From Streptomyces acidicola (lineage in GTDB: Bacteria; Actinomycetota; Actinomycetes; Streptomycetales; Streptomycetaceae): a stretch of DNA of 47,808 nucleotides. Of this stretch, positions 7,052-15,633 are shown piece after piece. The notes beneath the pieces were generated by a model. That model was not told the origin of the DNA. It saw nothing but the letters and a program-made list of their open reading frames with translations, and made no database searches. Numbering within the stretch: the first letter of the stretch is position 1; every line of letters begins with the position of its first letter. The DNA is taken from NCBI RefSeq assembly GCF_009377235.1, contig NZ_VMNX01000045.1:1-47808 (forward strand), written 5' to 3'. A program made the position numbers and the translations under genes.

Positions 7052-8202
7052 GACGGGCTGCCCGCGGGTATACGCGCGCGCACGACGAAGCCGCCGCCCG
7101 TTCGGTCTCCCGCGCTGAAGTCGCCGCCCAGGACGCCGACCCGTTCACGGAGACCGGCGAGGCCCCGTCCGCTCCCGCCGGGGGACCGGGTCCGCGAGCC
7201 GGAACCGTCCGTGCTGACCTCCACGGTGATCTCCCTTTCGCCATGGTGCACCTGGACCGAGGTGCGACTGCCATGGGCGTACTTGAGGGCGTTCGTCAGG
7301 GCCTCCTGCACGACCCGGTAGGCCACGAGGTCGGCGCTGCCGGTCGACTCCGCCGGCGTGCCCTTCTCGGTGAACTCCACCGGCTGCCCGGCCCGGCGCG
7401 TCTGCTCCACGAGCGTGAGAAGTCTGCCGACGGACGGTGTCCTGGCCCCGGTGCCGTGGTCGGGGTTGAGCAGGTCGAGCAGGTGCCGGAGGTCGGTGAT
7501 GGCCCGTCGGCCGGTATCGGTGACCGTGGTCAGGGTCTGGTCGAGGCGCTCCGGCGCGGCGGTCAGACAGCGTGCCGCCTCGGCCTGCACCACCATCGCC
7601 GTCACATGGTGGGTCACGACGTCGTGGAGTTCGCGGGCGATGCGGGCGCGTTCGGCGGTCCGGGTGTCCTCGGCGACGCGGCGGCGGCGTTCGGCCTCCG
7701 CGGCCCGGTCGCGGCGCAGCCAGGCCCCGGCGCCCCAGGCGAGGGCCAGCACCGGGTAGAACGTCATGAACTCCACCGGCGGTTCGCCCGAACCGAGCTG
7801 TAGGAGCGCGACCGCCAGTGGCACATACGCCACGGAGAAGAGGAGTGCGGTGGCACGCCGGTGCCGTTCGAGATGGGCTCCCGTGCTGAGCAGCGCGATG
7901 GGCAGCGCGGTTCCCGCGAGTGTGTGGTAGCCGCGGAGCTGGTCGAGGGCGAAGCCGAGCGACACCAGGGCGAGACAGACGACCGGCCAGCGCCGGCGTA
8001 CGGCGAGCGGGAGACATTCGAGGGCGACCACCACGACGGCCACCGCGTCGAAGGGGCGGTCCGGCACGCCGCCGAGCCGTGTCCCGTGGTTGGCGAAGGC
8101 CGGCACGCACGACGCGGCGAGGAACAGCAACCCCAGCGGGAGATCCCGGACGATGACGTCGAACTGGCGCCACCGTTCCGGGACCCGCCGAAGATCGATC
8201 AC
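7048..8202 (-). CDS. DesK-type sensor histidine kinase
   Basis: 384 residues from a GTG that overlaps the CPBP gene stop (GTGA). Residues about 20-165 form up to six hydrophobic segments, a membrane sensor with no obvious extracellular domain. A HisKA_3 dimerisation domain carries the phospho-acceptor His193 in ARELHDVVTHHV, followed by a HATPase with the N box QEALTNALKYAHGS (Asn304) and G box GRGLAGLRERV. It phosphorylates the coupled NarL-type regulator. The all-membrane sensor arrangement is that of kinases detecting membrane or envelope stress. The coupling to a CPBP protease suggests the signal or output involves a membrane protein. Confidence 0.93.
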   Translation of the reverse strand: MIDLRRVPERWRQFDVIVRDLPLGLLFLAASCVPAFANHGTRLGGVPDRPFDAVAVVVVALECLPLAVRRRWPVVCLALVSLGFALDQLRGYHTLAGTALPIALLSTGAHLERHRRATALLFSVAYVPLAVALLQLGSGEPPVEFMTFYPVLALAWGAGAWLRRDRAAEAERRRRVAEDTRTAERARIARELHDVVTHHVTAMVVQAEAARCLTAAPERLDQTLTTVTDTGRRAITDLRHLLDLLNPDHGTGARTPSVGRLLTLVEQTRRAGQPVEFTEKGTPAESTGSADLVAYRVVQEALTNALKYAHGSRTSVQVHHGEREITVEVSTDGSGSRTRSPGGSGRGLAGLRERVGVLGGDFSAGDRTGGGFVVRARIPAGSPS

Positions 8203-9044
8203 CGGGGGAGTGTAGCGTCGGCGGCGATCCGGTCGGCGCGCCGACGGCGGGCCGGGCGGGGCACCAGATGGCCGCGCCGACGGGCCAGCCGCAGGAACAC
8301 GATCGTCAGCAGCACGCCGAACAGCACCGAGTACAGGCTTCCCTCCGGGCCGAAGTCGCCGCCGGTGATCAGCACCGGGCCGGACATCGTGGCGTCCAGC
8401 AGTCCCCGCGTAGTGCCGTTGCCCGAGACCACGGTGCTGAAGATGCCGGACGCGGCGAAGTTCCAGCCGAAGTGCAGGCCGATCGGCACCCACAGGTTGC
8501 GAGTGGCGGCGTACGCGGCGCCGAGCATGCCGCCGGCCTCGATCGCGATGGCGATGGCACCCCACAGGCCGGCGTTCGGGTTGAACAAGTGCATCAGGCC
8601 GAACAGCAGGCCGGTCAGCGCGAGCGCGATCCATGTGCCGGTGCGTTCCTCGACGATCCGGAACAGGATGCCGCGGAACATCAGTTCCTCTGTCACGGAG
8701 GCGGCGGCCATGAGGCCGAACAGCCCCGCCGCGCCCGTCAGCGAGCCCAGGCCGTTGATCTCGTAGCCCCCGAGGAAGGCGATGTTCACGATGACGGCCC
8801 CGAACATCGCGACGCCGATCAGCACACCCCGGCCGATCGCGGCCGCTGCACCCTCCCGGGCCACATCCAGGGACGGGCGGTGCTCCGTCCGCCGCACCAC
8901 CCACCCGTGGACAAGTACCGCAAGTACCGCTGTCAGGAGGCCGAGGGCCGGCGTGAGCCACGGATTCCCCCGGACCGCGGCAACGCCCTGGCTGCCGATG
9001 AGGGCGACCGCCGCGACGGCCACGAGCTGCCAAACCAGTCTCAC
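8199..9044 (-). CDS. CPBP family intramembrane glutamic endopeptidase (CAAX protease-like)
   Basis: 281 residues from a GTG at 9044 preceded by an AAGGAG at 6 bases spacing; a much longer open frame upstream runs through the neighbouring gene and is not real. It is a polytopic membrane protein with the CPBP/Rce1 motifs TEELMFRG (EExxxR), LLFGLMH and HFGWNF, whose Glu and His residues form the active site. It is the first gene of a three-gene operon with the histidine kinase and response regulator, each joined by a 4-base overlap. The C-terminus is strongly basic (ARRRGHLVPRPARRRRADR). Confidence 0.92.
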   Translation of the reverse strand: MRLVWQLVAVAAVALIGSQGVAAVRGNPWLTPALGLLTAVLAVLVHGWVVRRTEHRPSLDVAREGAAAAIGRGVLIGVAMFGAVIVNIAFLGGYEINGLGSLTGAAGLFGLMAAASVTEELMFRGILFRIVEERTGTWIALALTGLLFGLMHLFNPNAGLWGAIAIAIEAGGMLGAAYAATRNLWVPIGLHFGWNFAASGIFSTVVSGNGTTRGLLDATMSGPVLITGGDFGPEGSLYSVLFGVLLTIVFLRLARRRGHLVPRPARRRRADRIAADATLPR

Positions 9045-9256
9045 TGAAGACTCCTTCGCCCAACGCGCGGCCGGAGCGCCGCGGTTGAGTCGAACGCTAC
9101 GGAGTCGGTGGTCCGGAATCGTCACCACAGGGTGGACACCTGCGCTTAGCTCGCACGGGGGACGGACACCATGTGCACGGGGCACGAGCGCGCGGCCGAA
9201 GGACTGCCGGATCGACCGTCGGGGTACTGTCCGGCGCTGTACGGGTGCTGTCGGGT

Positions 9257-10477
9257 CTAGCTCTGCGGGACGTCCTTGACGAACACGATCCCGTCGTTCC
9301 CGGCCAGGTGGGCCGGGTCGAGTGGGGAGTAGCCGTAGTACGGGGACACGCGGGCAGCGGGCCGTGTGTCGCCGAGGGCGGTGGCCAGCCGACGGGGGTC
9401 GACGACGCGGTGGTCCTCCGGGAGCGCGTACAGGAGTCCTTCGACGGTGTCCGGGGGCGGGGTGTCCACACCCTGGTGCCGGATCGTGCCGAGCGCCGTG
9501 GCCAGGAAGGCATACCCGCCGCCCAGGTGGGCGCTCACCAGCGCGCCCGCGCTCCACCACTCCAGCAGCGGCTGGTCCCACATGCGCATCGTGCTCTTGT
9601 GCCGCTGGAGATGCCCGTTGTGGGCGTGGACCAGTGCCGGGCCCCGTTCGGCGACGGCGCGGAGGTTGTCGGCCATCATCAGGTCCCGCAGGCCCACCAG
9701 CCGCGTCATGCGGGCCGGTGAGGTGTCGGCCATCCAGAAGTGGTAGCGCAGCAGGCCGGTTGCGGTGCGCCCGTAGAGGCGGGCACGGTCCCAGTCGTCC
9801 CGCGAGGTCGCCGTGATCAGGTGCGGCGTCTGCGCGTCGAGCAGCGCCACCAGATCGTCGGCGAGCAGCCGCAGCTCCCTGGCCTCGGCCGACTGCCCCG
9901 CGGACTGGGCCGGGTCCATCATCGCGGCGGGGTTGGTCCACCGGTCGTCGGTGCCGAGCAGGCGGTCGAGCGTTTCCGCGGTGCAGGGGAGCAGGTCCGC
10001 GTCCACCTGGGTCGAGAGACAGTCGTGGAGCGCGGTGAGGGCCTGCCGGGGGCTCGCGGCGCCGGTGATCTCCAGCGGGCCGTCGAAACCGGCGAAGCGG
10101 AGCCGCTCGGACGCGGGCCGGCCGTCGGTGTCGGCGCGGACGTTGTAGGCACGCATCCAGCGCACGAGCTCGCGGTTGGCCCCGGACGCGCCCCACCCGT
10201 GGCTGAATCCTTGCTCCATGACGTCGTCGAGCGTGCCCGTGCCCGAGGTGACGTAGGCGTCCACGACCAGGCCCATCATGCAGTCGCTCTCGATCGCGAT
10301 CGTCCGGTAGCCCTCCTCCTCGACGAGCTGCTGGAAGAGCTCGTTGCGCAGGTCGAGCAGGGTGTCCTCGCCGTGGGTGGGCTCGCCCAGGGCGAGCAGC
10401 CGCGGCCGGGCCGGGAGCAGCCTCATGACGGCGGCGGCCTCGACGGCATGGGCGGTGTCCTTGATGTCGGTAACCAT
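9257..10477 (-). CDS. Erythromycin esterase family protein
   Basis: 406 residues from the ATG at 10477; the open frame runs 20 codons further but crosses the palindromic promoter region. Family features are LLALGEPTHGEDTLLDLRNE (Glu32 and His35, the latter corresponding to the essential His of Ere enzymes), TIAIESD (Glu63) and ALVHAHNGHLQR. Ere enzymes open the macrolide lactone ring, but many actinobacterial homologues have no known substrate. The divergently transcribed double-MerR regulator lies 58 bases away and probably controls it. Macrolide resistance is possible but unproven. Confidence 0.87.
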   Translation of the reverse strand: MVTDIKDTAHAVEAAAVMRLLPARPRLLALGEPTHGEDTLLDLRNELFQQLVEEEGYRTIAIESDCMMGLVVDAYVTSGTGTLDDVMEQGFSHGWGASGANRELVRWMRAYNVRADTDGRPASERLRFAGFDGPLEITGAASPRQALTALHDCLSTQVDADLLPCTAETLDRLLGTDDRWTNPAAMMDPAQSAGQSAEARELRLLADDLVALLDAQTPHLITATSRDDWDRARLYGRTATGLLRYHFWMADTSPARMTRLVGLRDLMMADNLRAVAERGPALVHAHNGHLQRHKSTMRMWDQPLLEWWSAGALVSAHLGGGYAFLATALGTIRHQGVDTPPPDTVEGLLYALPEDHRVVDPRRLATALGDTRPAARVSPYYGYSPLDPAHLAGNDGIVFVKDVPQS

Positions 10478-10480
10478 GCC

Positions 10481-10498
10481 TTCAACGCTATCGTTGAA
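10481..10498. promoter_or_regulatory. Palindromic operator between ere-like and merR-like genes
   Basis: TTCAACGCTATCGTTGAA is an 18-bp near-perfect inverted repeat (8 of 9 pairs) in the 58-base divergent intergenic region. It is followed at 10502-10511 by a smaller TTCGATTGAA repeat in which TTC/GAA recurs. Position and dyad symmetry fit a MerR-family operator serving both genes. Confidence 0.65.
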
Positions 10499-10535
10499 CC
10501 TTCGATTGAAACTTCTCCGCGATATCGGCAGGCCC

Positions 10536-11285
10536 ATGGAGCGAAACCTTCAAAACGGCGAGCGGCTCAGGCCGGTTGATCTGGCACGTGGGCACGGTCT
10601 GTCCACGCAGGCGATCAGGAACTACGAGGAGGCTGGCATCCTTCCGGCCGCCAGTCGCACGGCTCACGGCTACCGCACCTACACCTCGCTGCACGCGGCG
10701 GCCCTGCGCGCCTTCCTCGCCCTGGTGCCCGGCCACAGCCACCAGACGGCGGCGTCGATCATGCGGGCCGTGAACGAGGGCACGGCCGAGGAGGCGTTCC
10801 GCCTCATCGACGAGAGCCACGCAGAGCTCCTCGACGACCGTCGGACCCTCCAGGCCGTGGAGAGCGCCCTCCGCGACCTGGCGCCCACCGGGGCGTCCGA
10901 GTCCGAGCCGACTGCGGTGCCCGAGCCCGGCGCCACGTTCATCGGGCCGCTGGCGGGGAAGCTCGGAATCCGGCCCGCGACGCTGCGCAAATGGGAGCGC
11001 GCCGGGCTGGTGCACCCGCGCCGCGACCCCCTGACCGGGTACCGCGTCTACGACGAGGCCGACGTGCGGGACGCCCGGCTGGCCCACCAACTCAGGCGGG
11101 GCGGCTACCTGCTGGAGCAGATCGCCCCGCTGATCGCCCAGGTGCGGGCGGCCGGTGGGCTGGAACCGCTGGAGGCCGCCCTGCACGACTGGCGCAGCCG
11201 ACTGTCCGCCCGCGGGCGCGCGATGCTGGCCGGGGCCGCCGAACTGGAGGCGTACCTCCGCGAGCGCGGACCGGACAGGGCCTGA
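10536..11285 (+). CDS. MerR-family regulator with two MerR HTH domains (TioE-like)
   Basis: 249 residues. The first MerR DNA-binding unit is at residues about 10-50 (RPVDLARGHGLSTQAIRNYE, then YRTYTSLH). A second complete one is at about 137-195 (IGPLAGKLGIRPATLRKWER, then YRVYDEADVRDARLAHQLRR). Two tandem MerR HTH modules in one chain are unusual, since MerR proteins normally dimerise through one each. I recall this architecture from the TioE-type regulators of actinobacteria. There is no recognisable metal-binding cysteine cluster, so an organic effector is more likely. It is divergent from the erythromycin esterase-like gene and shares its promoter palindrome. Confidence 0.88.
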   Translation: MERNLQNGERLRPVDLARGHGLSTQAIRNYEEAGILPAASRTAHGYRTYTSLHAAALRAFLALVPGHSHQTAASIMRAVNEGTAEEAFRLIDESHAELLDDRRTLQAVESALRDLAPTGASESEPTAVPEPGATFIGPLAGKLGIRPATLRKWERAGLVHPRRDPLTGYRVYDEADVRDARLAHQLRRGGYLLEQIAPLIAQVRAAGGLEPLEAALHDWRSRLSARGRAMLAGAAELEAYLRERGPDRA

Positions 11286-11360
11286 ACCGAGCCGTCGAGG
11301 CAGTTGATCCGAGAGGGACAGGGACTGCCGGTGAACGGGTTCGATACGACGTACCGTACA

Positions 11361-12062
11361 ATGACTCGTATGCCCCGCCACTCCCCGTCACTGGACCGGG
11401 CGACCCCGGACCGCATCGCCGAAACCGCCCTCCTCCTGATCGATGAGGGCGGCCCCGAGGCGCTGACCTTCCGTGCGCTGGCCACGCGGCTGGAGATCTC
11501 CCTCGCTTCTCTCCAGCGTCGCTGCACCGACCTGGCCGGACTGCTGGACCTGTGCACCGACCACCTGGCCGCCCGGCTGCCCGAGGCCGAGCCCGACACC
11601 GACTGGGCCGACGCCACCGAGACCCGGTTCACCGCGCTGTACCGCCTGCTGGCGGCTCATCCGGGACTGCTCGCGCTGCGTGGCACGCGCCCCTGGCTGG
11701 GCCCGAACCTGCTGGCCCGCCTGGTCGAGCCGCAGCTTGCCGACAGCCTCGCGGCCGGGATGACCCCCGAGGCGGCGATCGCCGTGTACCGGCGGATGTA
11801 CCTGCTCACCCTCGGCAGCGCGAGCTTCGTCGATCACCGTGACCCGAAGTCGGCCCAGACGGCGACCCGTACGGCGCTGGCCGCGCTCGACCCGGAGGCG
11901 TTCCCGGTGCTGACCGGCCATCTCGCCGCGATCGTGCCTGCCGTGACCGACCACGAGGTGTACTACGAGGCCCTGCGCCAGCTCATCCACGCGGCCGACC
12001 CGACCGCGACGCCCGCCCCGCCTGCGGGCTCCGCGGCACCCGGTCGCCGCCGCGGAGCCTGA
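11361..12062 (+). CDS. TetR/AcrR-family transcriptional regulator
   Basis: 233 residues from ATG 11361 (ATG 11370 is an alternative; a TACCGT -10-like hexamer at 11352-11357 suggests a very short or absent leader). The HTH lies at residues about 15-55 (PDRIAETALLLIDEGGPEAL, FRALATRLEISLASLQRRC). The C-terminal part resembles the tetracycline-repressor-like ligand domain. The last 20 residues are Ala/Pro/Arg-rich. It lies 90 bases upstream of, and codirectional with, the threonine aldolase gene, so it may regulate that gene or itself. The ligand is unknown. Confidence 0.88.
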   Translation: MTRMPRHSPSLDRATPDRIAETALLLIDEGGPEALTFRALATRLEISLASLQRRCTDLAGLLDLCTDHLAARLPEAEPDTDWADATETRFTALYRLLAAHPGLLALRGTRPWLGPNLLARLVEPQLADSLAAGMTPEAAIAVYRRMYLLTLGSASFVDHRDPKSAQTATRTALAALDPEAFPVLTGHLAAIVPAVTDHEVYYEALRQLIHAADPTATPAPPAGSAAPGRRRGA

Positions 12063-12152
12063 CTCGCCGGACACCCAGCCGGGGACATCACACCGAGCCG
12101 GGACATCACGACCACCCCCCTTCATCGCCCAGGAACAGCAAGGACTTCGGCC

Positions 12153-13205
12153 ATGAGCACCACGACTCCCACCGCACGCATCTTCAGCAGCGACAACGCC
12201 GCCGGCACCTCCCCGGAAATCATCGAGGCCGTGGCGCGGGCGGCCTCCGGGCATGCCATGCCCTACGGGGCCGACGACAGCACGGCCGCGGTCCGGCGTC
12301 GGCTGGGCGACATCTTCGAGTGCGAGGTGGACGTACTGCTGGTCTCCACGGGGTCGGCGGCGAACGCACTGAGCCTGGCGGCGCTGACTCCGCCCTGGGG
12401 CAGCGTGCTGTGCCACCGTGACAGTCACATCAACAACGACGAGTGCGGGGCGCCCGAGTTCTACACCGCAGGAGCCAAGCTCGTACCGCTCGGTGGTGAC
12501 GACGCCAAGATCGACCCCCGTGAACTACGGGCGGCCGGACGGCACAAGGCCGGGGACGTACACAGCGTGGAACCCTCGGTCGTGAGCGTCACTCAGGCCA
12601 CGGAGACCGGGGCGGTCTACACCCTCGACGAGATCCGCACCCTCGGTTCGATCGCCGAGGACGCGGGGCTGCGCCTGCACATGGACGGTGCCCGGTTCGC
12701 GGGAGCCGTCGCCTCCCTCGGCCGTACTCCCGCCGAGCTGACCTGGCGGGCCGGTGTCGACCTGTTGTCCTTCGGGGCCACCAAGAACGGCACGATGACC
12801 GCCGACGCGATCGTCGTCTTCGACCGCTCCCTCACCGCCGAACTGGCCTTCCGCGCCAAGCGAGCCGGTCAGCTCGCCTCCAAGATGCGTTTCCACGCCG
12901 CGCAGTTGGACGCCTACCTCACCGACGACCTGTGGCTGCACAACGCGACCCACGCCAATGCCATGGCCGCCCGTCTCCAGGAGGGACTGAAGGGCATACC
13001 CGAGGTCGGACTGCTCGGCGCCGCCGACGCCAACATCCTTTTCTGCCGTCTGCCCCAGCAGGTCACGGAGGGGCTCCTGGCCGACGGCTACGCCTTCTAC
13101 CACGACCGCTGGGAGCCGGGCGTCGTCCGCTTCGTCACCTCCTTCGCCACCACTCCCCAGGACGTCGACCATCTCCTCCAAGCCGTCAGCCGGCATGCCG
13201 CCTGA
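12153..13205 (+). CDS. Low-specificity L-threonine aldolase family protein (PLP-dependent)
   Basis: 350 residues. Fold-type I PLP features: STGSAANALSL (phosphate-binding region), HMDGAR with Asp178 contacting the pyridine nitrogen, and LLSFGATKNG with the Schiff-base Lys211. The family cleaves L-threonine and related beta-hydroxy amino acids to glycine plus an aldehyde. An AAGGA lies about 10 bases before the ATG. The gene follows the TetR gene in the same direction and ends facing the methyltransferase gene across a hairpin. Length and motifs are normal for LtaE/GLY1-type enzymes. Confidence 0.92.
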   Translation: MSTTTPTARIFSSDNAAGTSPEIIEAVARAASGHAMPYGADDSTAAVRRRLGDIFECEVDVLLVSTGSAANALSLAALTPPWGSVLCHRDSHINNDECGAPEFYTAGAKLVPLGGDDAKIDPRELRAAGRHKAGDVHSVEPSVVSVTQATETGAVYTLDEIRTLGSIAEDAGLRLHMDGARFAGAVASLGRTPAELTWRAGVDLLSFGATKNGTMTADAIVVFDRSLTAELAFRAKRAGQLASKMRFHAAQLDAYLTDDLWLHNATHANAMAARLQEGLKGIPEVGLLGAADANILFCRLPQQVTEGLLADGYAFYHDRWEPGVVRFVTSFATTPQDVDHLLQAVSRHAA

Positions 13206-13265
13206 CGTTGGACACACCCGAGGTGTGCTTGGGCAGTGGTGAGCGGGAGTGATCCGGCGGCGCTC

Positions 13266-13287
13266 AGGGGCCGGTCGCCCGGCCCCT
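13266..13287. terminator. Bidirectional terminator between convergent genes
   Basis: AGGGGCCGG (13266-13274) and CCGGCCCCT (13279-13287) form a perfect 9-bp GC stem with a 4-base TCGC loop, placed between the threonine aldolase stop and the convergent methyltransferase stop. Confidence 0.7.
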
Positions 13288-13298
13288 CGCCGCGGTGC

Positions 13299-14114
13299 CT
13301 ACCGCTTGATGCCCACCCCGGTCCACAGACTGACCTCGGCGTCCGTGGGGGTGGCGTCACCGGCCGGGGCGTCGGGGCGCCAGCGGTGGCCGACGCTGAT
13401 ACCGGGGTCGAGGAGGTCGAGCCCGTCGAAGAAGCGCGCGACGTCCTTCTGGGAGCGGAACTGCACGGGTGTTCCGGCGTTGGTGTAGATCGCGGTGACC
13501 TTCTCCCAGGTGGACGGGTCGAAGTCGGGCGTGCAGTGGCTCAGTGCCAGGGCGCTGCCCGAGGGGAGGACGCCCAGCAGACGGTCGACGATGCCGTACG
13601 GGTCCTGGGCGTCGGTGATGAAGTGCATGAGCGCGTTCAGGGACAGGGCCACGGGCCGGCCGAGATCCAGGACCTCGGCCAGTTCGGGGGCGTCCAGGAG
13701 CGACTGGGGGTCGTTGACGTCCGCCTCGATATACGTGGTACGGCCCTGGGACGTGCTGCGCATGAGGCGCTCGGCGTACTTGAGGACGAGGGGATCGTTG
13801 TCGGCGTAGACCACCTTGGCCTCGGGCACCACGGCCTGGGCCACCTGGTGCAGGTTCGGCTCGGTGGGGATGCCGGTGCCTATGTCGAGCCACTGCCGGA
13901 TGCCGTGCTCGCGCGCGAGGACGCGGGTGGCCCGGTGCATGAAGGCACGGTTCTCGCGGGCGCACACGAAGATGCCGGGATAGGCCGCGGCGACCGACTC
14001 GGCCGCCTTCTTGTCGATGTCGAAGTGGTCCTTGCCACCGAGGTAGTAGTCGTACATGCGGGCGGAGTGCGGCCGACTGGTGTCGATGTCCCGCGCGGCG
14101 TGGGGGGTGCTCAT
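13299..14114 (-). CDS. SAM-dependent methyltransferase (Methyltransf_19/DUF574 family)
   Basis: 271 residues. The N-terminus contains the family signature SARMYDYYLGGKDHFDID, then the SAM-binding motif I RQWLDIGTGIPT and a motif II-like VVYADNDPLVL. This family is expanded in Streptomyces and often lies beside XRE/DUF397 regulator pairs, as here (14199-15319). The methyl acceptor is unknown. It is separated from DUF397 by about 85 bases and may be a distal member of the same leftward unit. Confidence 0.9.
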   Translation of the reverse strand: MSTPHAARDIDTSRPHSARMYDYYLGGKDHFDIDKKAAESVAAAYPGIFVCARENRAFMHRATRVLAREHGIRQWLDIGTGIPTEPNLHQVAQAVVPEAKVVYADNDPLVLKYAERLMRSTSQGRTTYIEADVNDPQSLLDAPELAEVLDLGRPVALSLNALMHFITDAQDPYGIVDRLLGVLPSGSALALSHCTPDFDPSTWEKVTAIYTNAGTPVQFRSQKDVARFFDGLDLLDPGISVGHRWRPDAPAGDATPTDAEVSLWTGVGIKR

Positions 14115-14198
14115 GCTGTTCCCTTCAGTGGTGTACGTCGGCGTGCCGGGCAGGCCGTGACCAGGGTGGGCCCGAATCCGTCCCGCACGTGCTCTGGT

Positions 14199-14450
14199 TC
14201 AGCCGGCTGCCAGGTGGTCGGCGAGGCCTCGCTTGACCCCCGCGACGAACGCGGCGATCTCTTCCGGTGTGTAGATCAGCGCGGGGCCGGCCGGATCGGC
14301 CGACTGCCGCAGGGCCACGCGGCCGTCGGCGAGTTGCTTCGTCTCCACGCACTGACCTCCGTTGGGACCGCTCCACGGACACTCCCAGCCCTGCTCGCCG
14401 AGGGCTGCCGCGGGCATTCCGTTGTAGACACTTCCGCCGGTGATGGTCAT
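14199..14450 (-). CDS. DUF397 domain protein
   Basis: 83 residues with the DUF397 pattern: a Trp/Ser-rich start (WECPWSGPNGGQCVETKQLA), VALRQSADPAGPALIYTPEE, then IAAFVAGVKRGL. In streptomycetes these small proteins pair with XRE/DUF5753 regulators (WhiJ/AbaA-type loci), where they are thought to modulate the DNA-binding partner. The ATG overlaps the stop of the XRE gene as ATGA, so the two are translationally coupled. Confidence 0.92.
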   Translation of the reverse strand: MTITGGSVYNGMPAAALGEQGWECPWSGPNGGQCVETKQLADGRVALRQSADPAGPALIYTPEEIAAFVAGVKRGLADHLAAG

Positions 14451-15319
14451 GAGTACTCCTTGCGCATGCGGTTCAACAGGGCCTTGCTGTCCGCCAAGGA
14501 GGTCAGCAGGGACATCCGGTTGTGCGCCTCAAGATGGGCCGCGACGTCGGAGCGCTGGTCGAGATACATGGAGCCGGAGAGGATCTCGCTGTAGACGATG
14601 TCGGGCAGCTCACGTTCCTCGAACCGGAAGTAGGTGAAGGGGGCGCACACCCCGAAGTGGGCGCCCGCGGAGAACGGCACGATGTCGATGCTGACGTGGT
14701 CGAGCTCCGAAGCCGCCAGGAGCCGGTCGATCTGGTCCCGCATCACCTCGGGCCCGCCCACCACGCGGTGCAGCACCGCTTCCTCCATCACGACCCACAG
14801 GGTGGGCGGGTCGGCCTTCTCCAGCAGGCTCTGGCGGCGCAGCCGCAGATCGACTCTTCGCTCCAGGTCCTCGTCACTGTCGTGCGGGAAGCCCGCGTGC
14901 AGCAGGGCGCGTGCGTATCCGTACGTCTGCAACAGCCCCGTGACGTAGTGGGGTTCGTAGGTGCGCAGGGTCTTGGCGCCGGTCTCCAGACTCACATACG
15001 CGGTGAACCAGGTGGGCAGCACATCGCGGTACGGGTACCACCAGCCGGGCTGGTTGGCCCGCTCGGCCAGCGTGACGAACTCGTCGATCTCCTGCTGGCC
15101 GGCACCGTAGGTCTGCAACAACTTCTCGACGTAGAGGGGCTTCAGGGCCACCTCCGCCTTTTCCAGGCGGCGGATGGTCAGGGGCTTCACCCGCAGGGCC
15201 TTCGCGGCGTCGTCCAGTGACACCTCCGCACCCTGCCGCATGTCCTGCAGCCGCCGGCCGAGGATCATGCGGAGAACGGTGGGCGCGCTGGTGCCTGCGC
15301 CGGAACGAGCCTCGCTCAC
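14447..15319 (-). CDS. XRE-family regulator with DUF5753 domain (WhiJ-like)
   Basis: 290 residues. A helix-turn-helix at about 18-60 (LGRRLQDMRQGAEVSLDDAA, LRVKPLTIRRLEKAEV) is followed by a DUF5753 domain recognisable from WYPYRDVLPTWFTAYVSLE, LRTYEPHYVTGLLQTYGYAR and FSAGAHFGVCAPFTYFRF. This is the standard large partner in the many WhiJ/AbaA-type developmental or antibiotic regulation loci of Streptomyces. It is coupled to the DUF397 gene and divergent from an anti-sigma-like ATPase gene. Regulation probably acts through the 314-base divergent intergenic region, which carries a tandem repeat. Confidence 0.92.
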   Translation of the reverse strand: MSEARSGAGTSAPTVLRMILGRRLQDMRQGAEVSLDDAAKALRVKPLTIRRLEKAEVALKPLYVEKLLQTYGAGQQEIDEFVTLAERANQPGWWYPYRDVLPTWFTAYVSLETGAKTLRTYEPHYVTGLLQTYGYARALLHAGFPHDSDEDLERRVDLRLRRQSLLEKADPPTLWVVMEEAVLHRVVGGPEVMRDQIDRLLAASELDHVSIDIVPFSAGAHFGVCAPFTYFRFEERELPDIVYSEILSGSMYLDQRSDVAAHLEAHNRMSLLTSLADSKALLNRMRKEYS

Positions 15320-15633
15320 GCTCTACCTCCTGAGGACTGCCCTGAGCACGAGTCTGACAGTGACTTGCTGATGCCGCCAGACGGATACCACCAGTCGGAT
15401 ACCGCCTTCCTGAAATTATCAGGCAGGCGGTTGCAGCCTGAACTCGCCTGTGAGCATAGTTACTTGTGTGAGTGATCCCGCCGGGCAACGAGCGATCCTC
15501 GTCAACTGCACTTGTGTCCGGTGGAGTTGGCGTGCTCCGACGTCCGGGTCACAAGCCGTCCCCTACCGGCGGGCCCGCTGCTCACCCTCCCCGTCTCCGC
15601 ACTGCGGCCGCCCCACTATGGAAGGCGACAACC
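15320..15633. promoter_or_regulatory. Divergent promoter region with 14-bp tandem repeat
   Basis: This 314-base stretch holds no gene. Two adjacent copies of CAG(A/T)CGGATACC(A/G)C occur at 15378-15391 and 15392-15405, differing at two positions. They lie about 60 bases upstream of the XRE gene start in a locally AT-richer segment and are the best candidate operator. Bases 15440-15480 are also comparatively AT-rich and may hold the rightward promoter. Confidence 0.55.

Noticed and set aside
9045..10196. Extension of the CPBP frame rightwards into the Ere-like region
   Set aside because: The extra 380 residues are Arg/Pro/Gly-rich with no domain, overlap the Ere gene in another frame, and a good AAGGAG-GTG start exists at 9044.
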